From Bacteroidota bacterium (GTDB taxonomy: Bacteria > Bacteroidota > Bacteroidia > Bacteroidales > B18-G4): a stretch of DNA of 5,902 bases. The notes beneath the pieces were generated by a model. It searched no databases. It saw nothing but the letters and a program-made list of their open reading frames with translations, and was not told the DNA's origin. The stretch lies in contig DAOVZP010000115.1 of the NCBI GenBank assembly GCA_030635045.1, positions 1 to 5,902 on the forward strand, given 5' to 3'. The translations under genes and the position numbers were made by a program. Shown here in pieces: positions 1 to 5,612 of the stretch. Each line of letters opens with the position of its first letter. Positions within the stretch are counted from its first letter, which is position 1.

Positions 1-45
1 ATAGTCTTGTTGCCTGACTCAATTAAGCAAAAATTAACGAATTTC
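1..45. other. Gene-free leader of the window
   Basis: This short A/T-rich stretch precedes the heptamer array. The visible stops (TAG at 2-4, then TGA and TAA within the first 30 bases) argue against a gene crossing it on the plus strand. I see no TAnnTTTG promoter element or hairpin. It is probably the tail of an intergenic region whose upstream part lies outside the window, so the promoter of the glycosyltransferase-miaA pair may be missing from view. Confidence 0.4.
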
Positions 46-197
46 GAACCCCAAACCCTAAACCCTAAACCCTAAACCCTAAACCCTAAACCCTAAACCC
101 TAAACCCTAAACCTCAAACCCCATACCCCATACCTCATACCTCATACCCCATACCTCATACCTCATACCCCATACCCCATACCTCATACCTCATACC
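46..197. repeat. Telomere-like 7-bp tandem repeat array, about 21.7 units
   Basis: The array keeps an exact 7-bp period with no phase slip. Position 46-52 is a degenerate unit (GAACCCC). Positions 53-108 are eight perfect AAACCCT units, which read TTTAGGG on the other strand. Two transitional units follow, AAACCTC (109-115) and AAACCCC (116-122). From 123 on there are ten ATACCYC units (Y is C or T) and a final partial ATACC ending at 197. The stepwise change of units within one phase suggests a single array that expanded and diverged, not two unrelated repeats. The minus strand is G-rich with regular GGG or GGGG runs. The array ends six bases before the ATG at 204, so it fills the leader of the glycosyltransferase gene. 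The AAACCCT unit equals the plant-type telomere heptamer, but the surrounding genes are plainly bacterial. Confidence 0.95.
123..192. repeat. 21-bp higher-order repeat within the heptamer array
   Basis: Calling ATACCCC units 'C' and ATACCTC units 'T', the order from 123 is C T T, C T T, C, C T T. Three identical 21-bp blocks therefore occur at 123-143, 144-164 and 172-192, with one extra C unit at 165-171 between the second and third. Such nested order is expected when groups of three units are duplicated together, by slippage or unequal recombination. Since 21 is a multiple of three, adding or losing a block would also preserve any reading frame through the region. Confidence 0.9.
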
Positions 198-203
198 AAT
201 ATC

Positions 204-1433
204 ATGGTCAAACCCAAAAGAAACAGAAAGATTTTTATTGCCATTCCCCTGATGGATGAGCTTGAATGTCTTCCTGAACTGTTGGGGTGTATCAGAAACC
301 AGGACTTTGAAGGATTTGAGGTGTATTTCTGTGTGAACCAGCCTGACAAATGGTGGGAAGTCAATGACAAAAAAGATCTCTGTGACAGGAACCGGGAATC
401 AATAGCCTATCTGAAGCAGCATTGCTCATTTCCTTTCAGGATTATCGACAAGTCTTCAAAAGGTCAAGGCTGGCAAGGAAAACAATTGGGGGTTGGATGG
501 GCCAGGAAGGTGGTGATGGATGCAGTGGCAGAAGCAGCATCGGGGGATGATCTTATTATCACACTGGATGGAGATACAAGTTTCAGTAAGCATTATTTTC
601 GGTCGGTGCTGGATAATTTCAACGCCAATCCTGACGCAGTCGGGCTTTCAGTTCCGTATTATCATAAGCTGAGTGGCAGCAATGCAGAAGACAGGGCCAT
701 ACTCCGTTACGAGATTTATATGCGCAATTATGCTATTAACCTGTGGCGCATCGGTAACCCCTATCATTTTACAGCGCTTGGGTCCGCCATGGCACTGCCG
801 GTTTCATCATACAGGGCAATAGGGGGGATGACGCCAAAAAAAAGTGGTGAGGACTTTTATTTTCTTCAGAAATTGACGAAATACGGAAGGTTAATGTCAT
901 GGAATGAAGAAAAGGTTTATCCTGCTGCACGCTTTTCCGACAGAGTGTTTTTCGGCACGGGCCCGGCCATGATCAAGGGTGCAGGCGGCGATTGGGACAG
1001 CTATCCCATCTATCATCATTCCTTGTTTGATGATATCAGGGTAACTTACGATACATTTGATGAGTTATTTGAACATGATGCAGCAACCCCGATGGATACC
1101 TTCTTCAAAGAAGTATTGAAACAAGATGACATCTGGACTCCCCTGAGAAAGAATGCAAGGACAGTTGAAGGGTTCCGCAGGGCTTGCAGGGATAAAGTGG
1201 ATGGTTTACGCATATTGCAATACCTGAAATATATGCAGAGCGGGAATGGTGACAGTGATGAGGATTGCCTGCTGGAGTATTTCGAAACATATCATCCCGA
1301 TACCATAAAAGAACTTGACTTTTTAACTCCCGGCTTTAACTTTGTGGATCTTTCTGTAATGCAGCTTGATCATATCAGGGATTCACTGCTTGGTATTGAA
1401 GAGTATTATCAAAAGCATAATCATTATGCATGA
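204..1433 (+). CDS. Family 2-like glycosyltransferase (GT-A fold), soluble
   Basis: This 409-residue protein most likely transfers a sugar from a nucleotide-sugar donor; neither donor nor acceptor can be read from the sequence. The N-terminus (residues about 9-45) has the beta-strand pattern IFIAIPLMDE followed by LPELLGCIRNQ, typical of the GT-A nucleotide-binding start. A DxD-type metal and nucleotide site, DGDT, lies at 122-125 after a hydrophobic strand. GED at 215-217 fits the ED general-base motif of GT2 enzymes, and the GG at 207-208 just before it fits too. The last 150 residues are family-specific and unassigned. There is no signal peptide or transmembrane segment, so it is probably cytosolic or peripherally membrane-bound. 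The ATG at 204 is chosen because later ATGs would remove the first strand; the frame is open upstream to a TAA at 108-110 but has no standard start there. It overlaps miaA by 8 nt, which suggests co-translation. Confidence 0.8.
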   Translation: MVKPKRNRKIFIAIPLMDELECLPELLGCIRNQDFEGFEVYFCVNQPDKWWEVNDKKDLCDRNRESIAYLKQHCSFPFRIIDKSSKGQGWQGKQLGVGWARKVVMDAVAEAASGDDLIITLDGDTSFSKHYFRSVLDNFNANPDAVGLSVPYYHKLSGSNAEDRAILRYEIYMRNYAINLWRIGNPYHFTALGSAMALPVSSYRAIGGMTPKKSGEDFYFLQKLTKYGRLMSWNEEKVYPAARFSDRVFFGTGPAMIKGAGGDWDSYPIYHHSLFDDIRVTYDTFDELFEHDAATPMDTFFKEVLKQDDIWTPLRKNARTVEGFRRACRDKVDGLRILQYLKYMQSGNGDSDEDCLLEYFETYHPDTIKELDFLTPGFNFVDLSVMQLDHIRDSLLGIEEYYQKHNHYA

Positions 1434-2364
1434 GCTGATCACTATTTTAGGCCCCACGGCAAGCGGTAAGACCGGCCTGGCGGCTGCTCTGGCGGCAAGG
1501 ATCGATGGTGAGGTGATCAGCGCCGATTCCCGGCAGGTATACCGTGGCATGGATCTGGGCACAGGCAAGGACCTGGATGATTATATTGTCAATGGTGAGC
1601 GGGTTCCTTACCATCTGATCGATATTGCTGATCCCGGAGAGGAGTACAATGTATTTCGTTTTCAGCAGGATTTTCTGAAGGCATACAACGACATCCGCGA
1701 ACGCGGTAAAAAAGCCATCATGTGTGGCGGTACCGGCATGTACCTCGAGTCGGTGATCCTGGGATACCGGATGTCTGACGTATCACAAAATGAGGATCTC
1801 AGGAAAGAACTTGAATTACTGAGAGATGATGAACTGAACGCCAGGCTTCTTTCCCTGCGCGATGTTCATAATGTTACAGATACCACAGATCGGAAGCGAT
1901 TAATTCGTGCAATTGAAATATCCTTGTCCCCCGTCCCAGAGCCTGTCCTGAGCTTGTCGAAGGGCCCCCCGCACCATATTGATTTGCAAAATACCAATCA
2001 TAAAGTATTCGGGATCAGTTTGCCAAGAGAAGAGGTAAGAAAAAGGATCACCCGCAGACTTAAACAACGCCTGGATGAAGGTATGGTAGAAGAAGTAAAA
2101 ACCCTGCTGGCCTCCGGACTTAGCCCGGAACAGCTTGAATTTTACGGCCTTGAGTATAAGTACCTTACACAATATGCTACAGGGAAAATCAATTATGATG
2201 ATATGTTCCAGGGGCTTAATACAGCCATTCACCAATTTGCCAAAAGACAGATGACCTGGTTCAGGAGAATGGAGAAGAAAGGGGTGGAGATCATTTGGAT
2301 AGATGGTAACCTGGAATTACCGGAGAAGCTACATGAGATCCGAAATCCGATATTCGATATTTGA
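1426..2364 (+). CDS. miaA: tRNA dimethylallyltransferase (tRNA isopentenyltransferase) MiaA
   Basis: MiaA transfers a dimethylallyl group from DMAPP to N6 of A37 in tRNAs that read UNN codons, the first step towards ms2i6A. The 312-residue length is normal. The P-loop GPTASGKT is at 9-16, followed by ISADSRQVYRGMDLGTGK at 31-48, a family signature whose Asp and Ser help bind substrate. GGTGMYL is at 101-107, RLIRAIEI at 158-165, and QFAKRQMTWFRR at 270-281, the conserved C-terminal block. I prefer the ATG at 1426 over the in-frame ATG at 1366, because starting at 1366 would add 20 residues before the P-loop strand and a 68-nt overlap with the glycosyltransferase. The remaining 8-nt overlap (ATGCATGA) suggests translational coupling. 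Residues 172-180 are encoded by a dispersed repeat (see 1941-1963), lying in a length-variable loop between the RAIEI block and the next strand, so the enzyme is probably still functional. Confidence 0.95.
   Translation: MHELITILGPTASGKTGLAAALAARIDGEVISADSRQVYRGMDLGTGKDLDDYIVNGERVPYHLIDIADPGEEYNVFRFQQDFLKAYNDIRERGKKAIMCGGTGMYLESVILGYRMSDVSQNEDLRKELELLRDDELNARLLSLRDVHNVTDTTDRKRLIRAIEISLSPVPEPVLSLSKGPPHHIDLQNTNHKVFGISLPREEVRKRITRRLKQRLDEGMVEEVKTLLASGLSPEQLEFYGLEYKYLTQYATGKINYDDMFQGLNTAIHQFAKRQMTWFRRMEKKGVEIIWIDGNLELPEKLHEIRNPIFDI
1941..1963 (+). repeat. Dispersed 'CCTGAGCTTGTCGAAGG' repeat inside miaA
   Basis: The 23-bp segment contains CCTGAGCTTGTCGAAGG, which I recognise from memory as the core of a repeat scattered through many unrelated bacterial genomes (other strand CCTTCGACAAGCTCAGG). 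Read in the miaA frame it gives residues EPVLSLSKG (172-180); the peptide 'LSLSKG' recurs in database proteins for this reason. The flanks are C/G-rich (a C run just before the repeat and a run of six Cs just after), unlike the surrounding gene, so the inserted segment may extend over roughly 1926-1972. The insertion preserves the reading frame. That this is an inserted element and not native sequence is inference from the motif and the local composition. Confidence 0.8.
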
Positions 2365-2404
2365 ATGGTCTCCTCGTCTCAAAGTCACCCAGTCACATAG
2401 TCAT

Positions 2405-2434
2405 AAAAAAAAAGGCCGCATTGCTGCAGCCTTT
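2405..2434 (-). terminator. Rho-independent terminator, possibly bidirectional
   Basis: On the minus strand a 10-bp stem (2434-2425 with 2420-2411) closes a GCAA loop at 2424-2421. All pairs are canonical except one T-G wobble (2428 with 2417). The stem runs directly into a T tract, since the plus strand is A at 2405-2413. It lies 22 nt after the stop of the minus-strand lipoprotein and fits as its terminator. On the plus strand the same stem is followed by TTTATTATT, so it may also stop transcripts leaving miaA, 41 nt upstream. Confidence 0.85.
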
Positions 2435-2455
2435 ATTATTAGGTCTTATAAATTT

Positions 2456-3337
2456 TTAATTTTCAACTATCATATCGATATTGATCACATCACCTTTTGC
2501 GTTGATGCTGTTTACCTTTACATAACCGTATTTATTATTAACAGTTTTGAAGAAAACCACATCACCGGCTTCAAGGTTGTTGATGTCGTCCTCGGTTCCC
2601 GTAAATTCTGGGAATGCATAAGAATCACCGATGGCATCGAATTCGCTTGCATTGAGGCTAGACATTTCGAATAGGGTATTGTTAAAGGTTGTCCATCCTG
2701 CCAGTCCGAGTTCAAATACTGCCTGTACATCTGAATTTGAAGGTGCACCAAAAGTAGATTTATTAACTGCTCCAAGGTAGAAGGCAAAATCAACAGCTGC
2801 CTGATCGCCACCTGCTTCATTTTTGGTCATCACAGTCCCAGTTGCTGAGGCCATGAAGCTACCGTATGGATCATTGTATGACCCCATGGTAACATTTTTG
2901 TAAGATGAAACAGGGGATATTGTTGTGATCACAAAAGAAAGTTCTTTTATGAGGCCATCCTTGTCAGTTACGGTAAAAGTCCATTTTTCTTCCCCAACTT
3001 GTGTGTTGGCCAATAAGTCCTGTTCCCAGGTGAAAGTTGGTTCACCAATATTGTCATCTTCAAAAACGGTAGTCGGAGTATTGTTAAAAATACGCACTAC
3101 CTTAAAAATCTCAATATTTTTCTTTGATGTTGCATTTTCGGAGGCATTAATACCAACCTTAAATGTACTTCCCGGTGTGAGATCAGCATCTGCACTGGTA
3201 TACCCGGCACCTCCAATAAAGGTCAGAACAGGAGTTAAATCAACTGGATCAGGATCATCATCATCCTTCTTACATGCTGTAAATACCATGGCTCCTGCCA
3301 AAAGCATTAAGCCAAATACATAAATCGTCTTCTTCAT
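2456..3337 (-). CDS. Putative surface lipoprotein, function unknown
   Basis: This 293-residue protein is secreted by Sec and lipidated. MKK is followed by a hydrophobic stretch (4-20) and the lipobox FTAC, with the lipidated Cys22 as the only cysteine. Directly after it comes KKDDDD (23-28), which fits the Bacteroidota lipoprotein export signal, so surface exposure is likely. The mature part looks all-beta: an N-terminal Ig-like region (about 35-140, with TWEQDLL and EEKWTFTVTDKDG), then a second domain (about 147-293, with VDFAFYLGA at 182-190 and FFKTVNNKYGYVKV at 262-275) that resembles a domain recurring in Bacteroidota lipoproteins. I cannot give it a function. The start is the ATG at 3337; the TTG two codons upstream gives the same frame but is less likely because MKK begins a standard signal peptide. 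It is transcribed alone, divergent from the other lipoprotein, and ends at a strong terminator. Confidence 0.85.
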   Translation of the reverse strand: MKKTIYVFGLMLLAGAMVFTACKKDDDDPDPVDLTPVLTFIGGAGYTSADADLTPGSTFKVGINASENATSKKNIEIFKVVRIFNNTPTTVFEDDNIGEPTFTWEQDLLANTQVGEEKWTFTVTDKDGLIKELSFVITTISPVSSYKNVTMGSYNDPYGSFMASATGTVMTKNEAGGDQAAVDFAFYLGAVNKSTFGAPSNSDVQAVFELGLAGWTTFNNTLFEMSSLNASEFDAIGDSYAFPEFTGTEDDINNLEAGDVVFFKTVNNKYGYVKVNSINAKGDVINIDMIVEN

Positions 3338-3396
3338 AATCAATATAGTTTTTTGTTAATAAATGAATTGCATTGTTTTATTCTGATTTCAGAACG

Positions 3397-3412
3397 CAAA
3401 AATACAAAAATA
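3397..3412 (-). promoter_or_regulatory. Two abutting Bacteroidota -7 elements for the minus-strand lipoprotein
   Basis: Read on the minus strand, TATTTTTG occurs twice in direct succession (3412-3405 and 3404-3397). Each copy matches the TAnnTTTG -7 consensus of the Bacteroidota primary sigma factor. They lie about 60-75 nt before the ATG at 3337, a plausible leader length. I see no good TTG-type -33 element about 20 bp upstream, so only the -7 part is supported. Confidence 0.5.
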
Positions 3413-3536
3413 TTGCCTTAACTTAAAACAGTTCTCATTAAAAGCAGATGACTTTGGTAGTCAATAATTTGTGTTTTTTCCTCTGCTAATTATAACAGAT
3501 AATGCTTTGCTCAGGTGGTTGCCCGGGGGCTTAAAT

Positions 3537-3551
3537 ATAATTGTGAATTAT
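3537..3551. promoter_or_regulatory. Short inverted repeat, possible operator
   Basis: ATAATT (3537-3542) and AATTAT (3546-3551) form a perfect 6-bp inverted repeat around GTG. It ends 8 nt upstream of the proposed -33 TTG of the right-hand lipoprotein, where a regulator could bind. In A/T-rich DNA such short symmetry arises easily by chance, so this is only a candidate. Confidence 0.25.
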
Positions 3552-3559
3552 TTTTATTC

Positions 3560-3590
3560 TTGGTTTATGTGTAGGTTATGCGTATATTTG
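3560..3590 (+). promoter_or_regulatory. Bacteroidota-type promoter of the 145-residue lipoprotein
   Basis: TATATTTG at 3583-3590 matches the TAnnTTTG -7 consensus exactly. A TTG at 3560-3562 lies 20 bp upstream, at the spacing expected for the -33 element. Transcription would start near 3596, giving a leader of about 40 nt before the ATG at 3635. The leader is A-rich just before the start and has no Shine-Dalgarno sequence, as is usual for this phylum. Confidence 0.65.
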
Positions 3591-3634
3591 ATATTCGAAA
3601 ATAACAATGGAGTCTTAAACCTAAAACAAAAATT

Positions 3635-4072
3635 ATGAAAAAAAGTAAACTCTTTTATTTAATGGCTGTATTGCTGATGAGCACTGCAATGGTCTTTTCC
3701 TCCTGCAAGAAGGATGATGATCCTGCTCCGGCACCACCACCTGTTGATCCATGTGATAATTATATGCCTACTTTCTCACCCACTTACTTGATTATTACCG
3801 GACAGGTGGAACTGCTTGATTTTTATATCACCTGCACCACTGATGACTGGGAAATGATCAAGGTGATTGTTACTTACCCCGGTGGACTTGGAAATGAGAC
3901 ATACGTTGGAAACGGCACGATCATGACTTCAGGAGCACCTTTCACCTTCTCAAATTATTTTCCGAAACTGGGAGGTACATGGACTTTCGCTATCACGGGT
4001 AATATCAAATCCGGTAATTGTGTGAATAAAAGCTTTACTGTTTACGTTTCAATGCAGGTAACAGGTAAGTAA
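3635..4072 (+). CDS. Small putative surface lipoprotein, function unknown
   Basis: This 145-residue secreted lipoprotein has a signal peptide MKKSKLFYLM with a hydrophobic core to residue 20 and the lipobox FSSC (Cys24). KKDDD follows at 25-29, fitting the Bacteroidota lipoprotein export signal, then a Pro/Ala-rich linker (30-39) that would hold the domain off the membrane. The mature domain (40-145) looks like one beta-sandwich, with WEMIKVIVTYPGG (72-84) and GGTWTFAITGNI (113-124) as strand-like segments. Besides the lipidated Cys it has C40, C67 and C129, an odd number, so one disulfide with one free thiol is possible. Its leader resembles that of the neighbouring divergent lipoprotein, but the mature parts are not visibly related. 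No function can be assigned. The ATG at 3635 is the only sensible start for the signal peptide. Confidence 0.85.
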   Translation: MKKSKLFYLMAVLLMSTAMVFSSCKKDDDPAPAPPPVDPCDNYMPTFSPTYLIITGQVELLDFYITCTTDDWEMIKVIVTYPGGLGNETYVGNGTIMTSGAPFTFSNYFPKLGGTWTFAITGNIKSGNCVNKSFTVYVSMQVTGK

Positions 4073-4093
4073 TCCCGCCATAGGCGAAGAATA

Positions 4094-4158
4094 AGTTGAA
4101 TTGGTTGAATTAGTTATTAAACCAGTTCAACCAGTTCAACTAATTTAACTAGTTCAAC
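4094..4158. repeat. 9-bp periodic self-complementary element, likely bidirectional terminator
   Basis: Three units GTTGAATTG, GTTGAATTA and GTTATTAAA (4095-4121) are followed, after one base, by four units CAGTTCAAC, CAGTTCAAC, TAATTTAAC and TAGTTCAAC (4123-4158). The second set is the approximate reverse complement of the first. Positions 4094-4115 can pair with 4120-4141: 22 bp with two G-T wobbles, one A-C mismatch and a 4-nt ATTA loop. The repeated units also allow slipped pairings with the last two right-hand units. It lies between the stops of two convergent genes (4072 and 4167), where a structure ending transcription from both sides is expected. There is no clean U tract, so the terminator role is inferred. 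Confidence 0.75.
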
Positions 4159-4166
4159 AAGATTTC

Positions 4167-4925
4167 TTACTGAAGGCTCCTGAAGTATTCCAGTGTAAAA
4201 TCCGGATCAATGCGCTGGTAGAAGCTGATCAGGATCTCAGTCTTTCTCCTGATGGCTTCATTGCCTTCCCATGCATCCCAAAAACCGGCATTGCCGAGAA
4301 AAATGAATTCTGCATAACAATTAAAGTCTTCTTCAACAGAAGCCAGCGAATACTCATTTAAGAAGCCATCTGCAAACAGGGCTGAATCCAACCTGAGACT
4401 TGTTTTTTCTGTGCTGAGTGCAGCAACGCCCCCTTTCCCATATGTGAAATCCGGAGGATTGGCTGCAAGCCAGGCTTCTTTTTCAAAATACTTTTTGTGG
4501 CGTTTCAGCAATACGCTTGAGAATTCGTGATGGAAAGTGCCTTCAATATACAGGTTGGTATATCCATTTGCAATGCCATTGTTAGTTACATATACATTGC
4601 GTTTGTAATAGGTCCCACCATATTCCAGGCCAAAGAAAAACATGGTTTTCAGAACATAAATACGCTTAAGGTTTTTCCGGAGCACGTTCTCAGGGTACTT
4701 ATCAAGCGCTGTGTTCAGAATGGCATGCGTTCCGGGAATATCTTCGGCACCGATGGATGTAAATTCGGGCCTTGTCCTGTTATTTCGCCACTTGCAGGGG
4801 AAGATCTTTTTATCAACCTGGTAACAGACCTCGGTTCCGGCAGGCCCGGCAAGAGTATTATTCTGTGCTGTCAACGACAGGTCCATAGTCCATATAATTA
4901 TGAATATGAGTATTGGTCTAATCAT
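4167..4925 (-). CDS. Secreted putative zinc-metallopeptidase-like protein
   Basis: This 252-residue protein has a hydrophobic N-terminal segment (about 3-20, ending LSLTA before QNN) that looks like a cleavable Sec signal peptide without a lipobox, so it probably acts in the periplasm or outside. The most telling site is FHHEFSSVL at 131-139, followed by ASVEEDFNCYAEFIF at 195-209. This arrangement resembles Bacteroidota putative zinc metallopeptidases, in which a HExxH helix is followed by a downstream EDF segment. Here the second His of HExxH is Ser137, so either the ligands differ in this subfamily or the protein is inactive. C34 and C44 could form a disulfide. The start codon overlaps the end of pcm by 8 nt (ATGATTAG), so it is probably translated together with pcm. 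The family assignment is by eye and uncertain; substrate and activity are unknown. Confidence 0.6.
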   Translation of the reverse strand: MIRPILIFIIIWTMDLSLTAQNNTLAGPAGTEVCYQVDKKIFPCKWRNNRTRPEFTSIGAEDIPGTHAILNTALDKYPENVLRKNLKRIYVLKTMFFFGLEYGGTYYKRNVYVTNNGIANGYTNLYIEGTFHHEFSSVLLKRHKKYFEKEAWLAANPPDFTYGKGGVAALSTEKTSLRLDSALFADGFLNEYSLASVEEDFNCYAEFIFLGNAGFWDAWEGNEAIRRKTEILISFYQRIDPDFTLEYFRSLQ

Positions 4926-5565
4926 CAGCCAGCTTCTTTAGCAGGGGGACAAAACGAAATGTTCCATGATCCTCTTTTCTCATACTGCCATCTTCTTCTT
5001 TTATAAATCTTGCCATAACCTGTATTCCCCCTCTGCCCAGGGGAACCACGATCATTCCACCGGTTTTTAGCTGAGATGTCAGGTCTGCGGGAAGTTCAGG
5101 AGCACCGGCAGTGATCAGTATTTTGTCGAATGGGGCAAAAGCAGGCAAGCCTTTATACCCATCCCCGTAAAAGATTTTGGCTTTATAGTTAAGTTCTGCA
5201 AGAAATTTCTTGGACCTCAGGTAAAGCTTCTTTTGACGTTCGATGGTAAACACTTTTGCCCCCAACTCTTCCAGCACGCATGCCTGGTAGCCTGATCCTG
5301 TGCCGATCTCCAAGACTTTTTCTCCGGGCTTAACTTCAAGAAGCTCAGTTTGGAATGCAACTGTATATGGCTGTGAGATCGTTTGGCCGGACCCGATCGG
5401 GAAAGGCTTGTCCTGGTATGCAAATTCCAAAAAGGAAGAGTCCAGGAACAGGTGGCGCGGAATCTTTCCAATGGCATTAAGAACTTCTTCATCCACGATG
5501 CCTTTCTCACGGATCGTATCCACTAATTGTTTGCGCAGGCCTTTATGTTTATACGAATCGATCAT
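4918..5565 (-). CDS. pcm: Protein-L-isoaspartate O-methyltransferase
   Basis: Pcm methylates, with S-adenosylmethionine, the isoaspartyl residues that form when Asn and Asp age, starting their conversion back to normal aspartate. The 215-residue length is typical. PIGSGQTISQPYTVA (56-70) is the family substrate-site signature, with Ser64 of TIS at the conserved serine. VLEIGTGSGYQACVL (84-98) is the SAM-binding motif I, TIER (107-110) fits the acidic end of the next strand that binds the ribose, GDGYKGLPAFAPFDKILITA (134-153) covers the following motifs, and RFVPLL (204-209) is the conserved C-terminal block. There is no signal peptide, so this is a cytosolic form. The ATG at 5565 gives the expected N-terminus. 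The upstream 71 nt are shared with a divergent oxidoreductase gene. The end overlaps a secreted putative peptidase, hinting at a shared role in dealing with damaged protein, though the compartments differ. Confidence 0.95.
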   Translation of the reverse strand: MIDSYKHKGLRKQLVDTIREKGIVDEEVLNAIGKIPRHLFLDSSFLEFAYQDKPFPIGSGQTISQPYTVAFQTELLEVKPGEKVLEIGTGSGYQACVLEELGAKVFTIERQKKLYLRSKKFLAELNYKAKIFYGDGYKGLPAFAPFDKILITAGAPELPADLTSQLKTGGMIVVPLGRGGIQVMARFIKEEDGSMRKEDHGTFRFVPLLKKLADD

Positions 5566-5612
5566 CCTGTGCGAAAATAATAAATTCAGCGGTGTTGTTT
5601 ACCGAAAAAAAT

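Larger units (their letters stand above)
3338..3634. other. Divergent intergenic region between the two lipoproteins
   Basis: This 297-nt A/T-rich spacer holds the start regions of both lipoprotein genes. It contains the tandem TATTTTTG elements for the left gene and a TTG/TATATTTG promoter for the right gene. Between them, near 3516-3530, lies a short G/C-rich patch around GCCCGGGGGC, followed by a small inverted repeat at 3537-3551. I see no tRNA, no riboswitch-like structure and no additional coding region on either strand. Confidence 0.6.

Noticed and set aside
46..197. CRISPR array or true chromosome telomere
   Set aside because: The units are 7 bp with no spacers, so it is not CRISPR. 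The array is followed by bacterial genes with Bacteroidota promoters, so a eukaryotic telomere is excluded; a linear bacterial chromosome end is not supported either, since sequence continues on both sides.
1366..1425. N-terminal extension of MiaA from the ATG at 1366
   Set aside because: It would add 20 hydrophobic, non-conserved residues before the P-loop strand and lies wholly inside the glycosyltransferase gene.
1900..2235. Minus-strand open frame antisense to miaA
   Set aside because: miaA is unambiguous here. The frame includes LRQAQDR, the usual antisense reading of the dispersed repeat, and has no other recognisable feature.
2303..2674. Plus-strand open frame of 123 codons
   Set aside because: It begins inside miaA, crosses a terminator and runs antisense through the lipoprotein gene; the translation has no recognisable domain.
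3338..3343. TTG start two codons upstream of the minus-strand lipoprotein
   Set aside because: It is in frame, but the ATG at 3337 begins a standard MKK signal peptide.
3607..3618. Three-codon upstream reading frame (ATG GAG TCT TAA) in the lipoprotein leader
   Set aside because: It lies in the predicted leader but is too short, and has no other sign of use, to be distinguished from chance.
4075..4085. Small CGCC-ATA-GGCG hairpin after the 145-residue lipoprotein
   Set aside because: The stem is only 4 bp with no T tract; the larger 9-bp periodic hairpin just downstream is the better terminator candidate.
4527..5006. Plus-strand open frame of 159 codons
   Set aside because: It is antisense to the putative peptidase and the end of pcm, and lacks any promoter or family signature.
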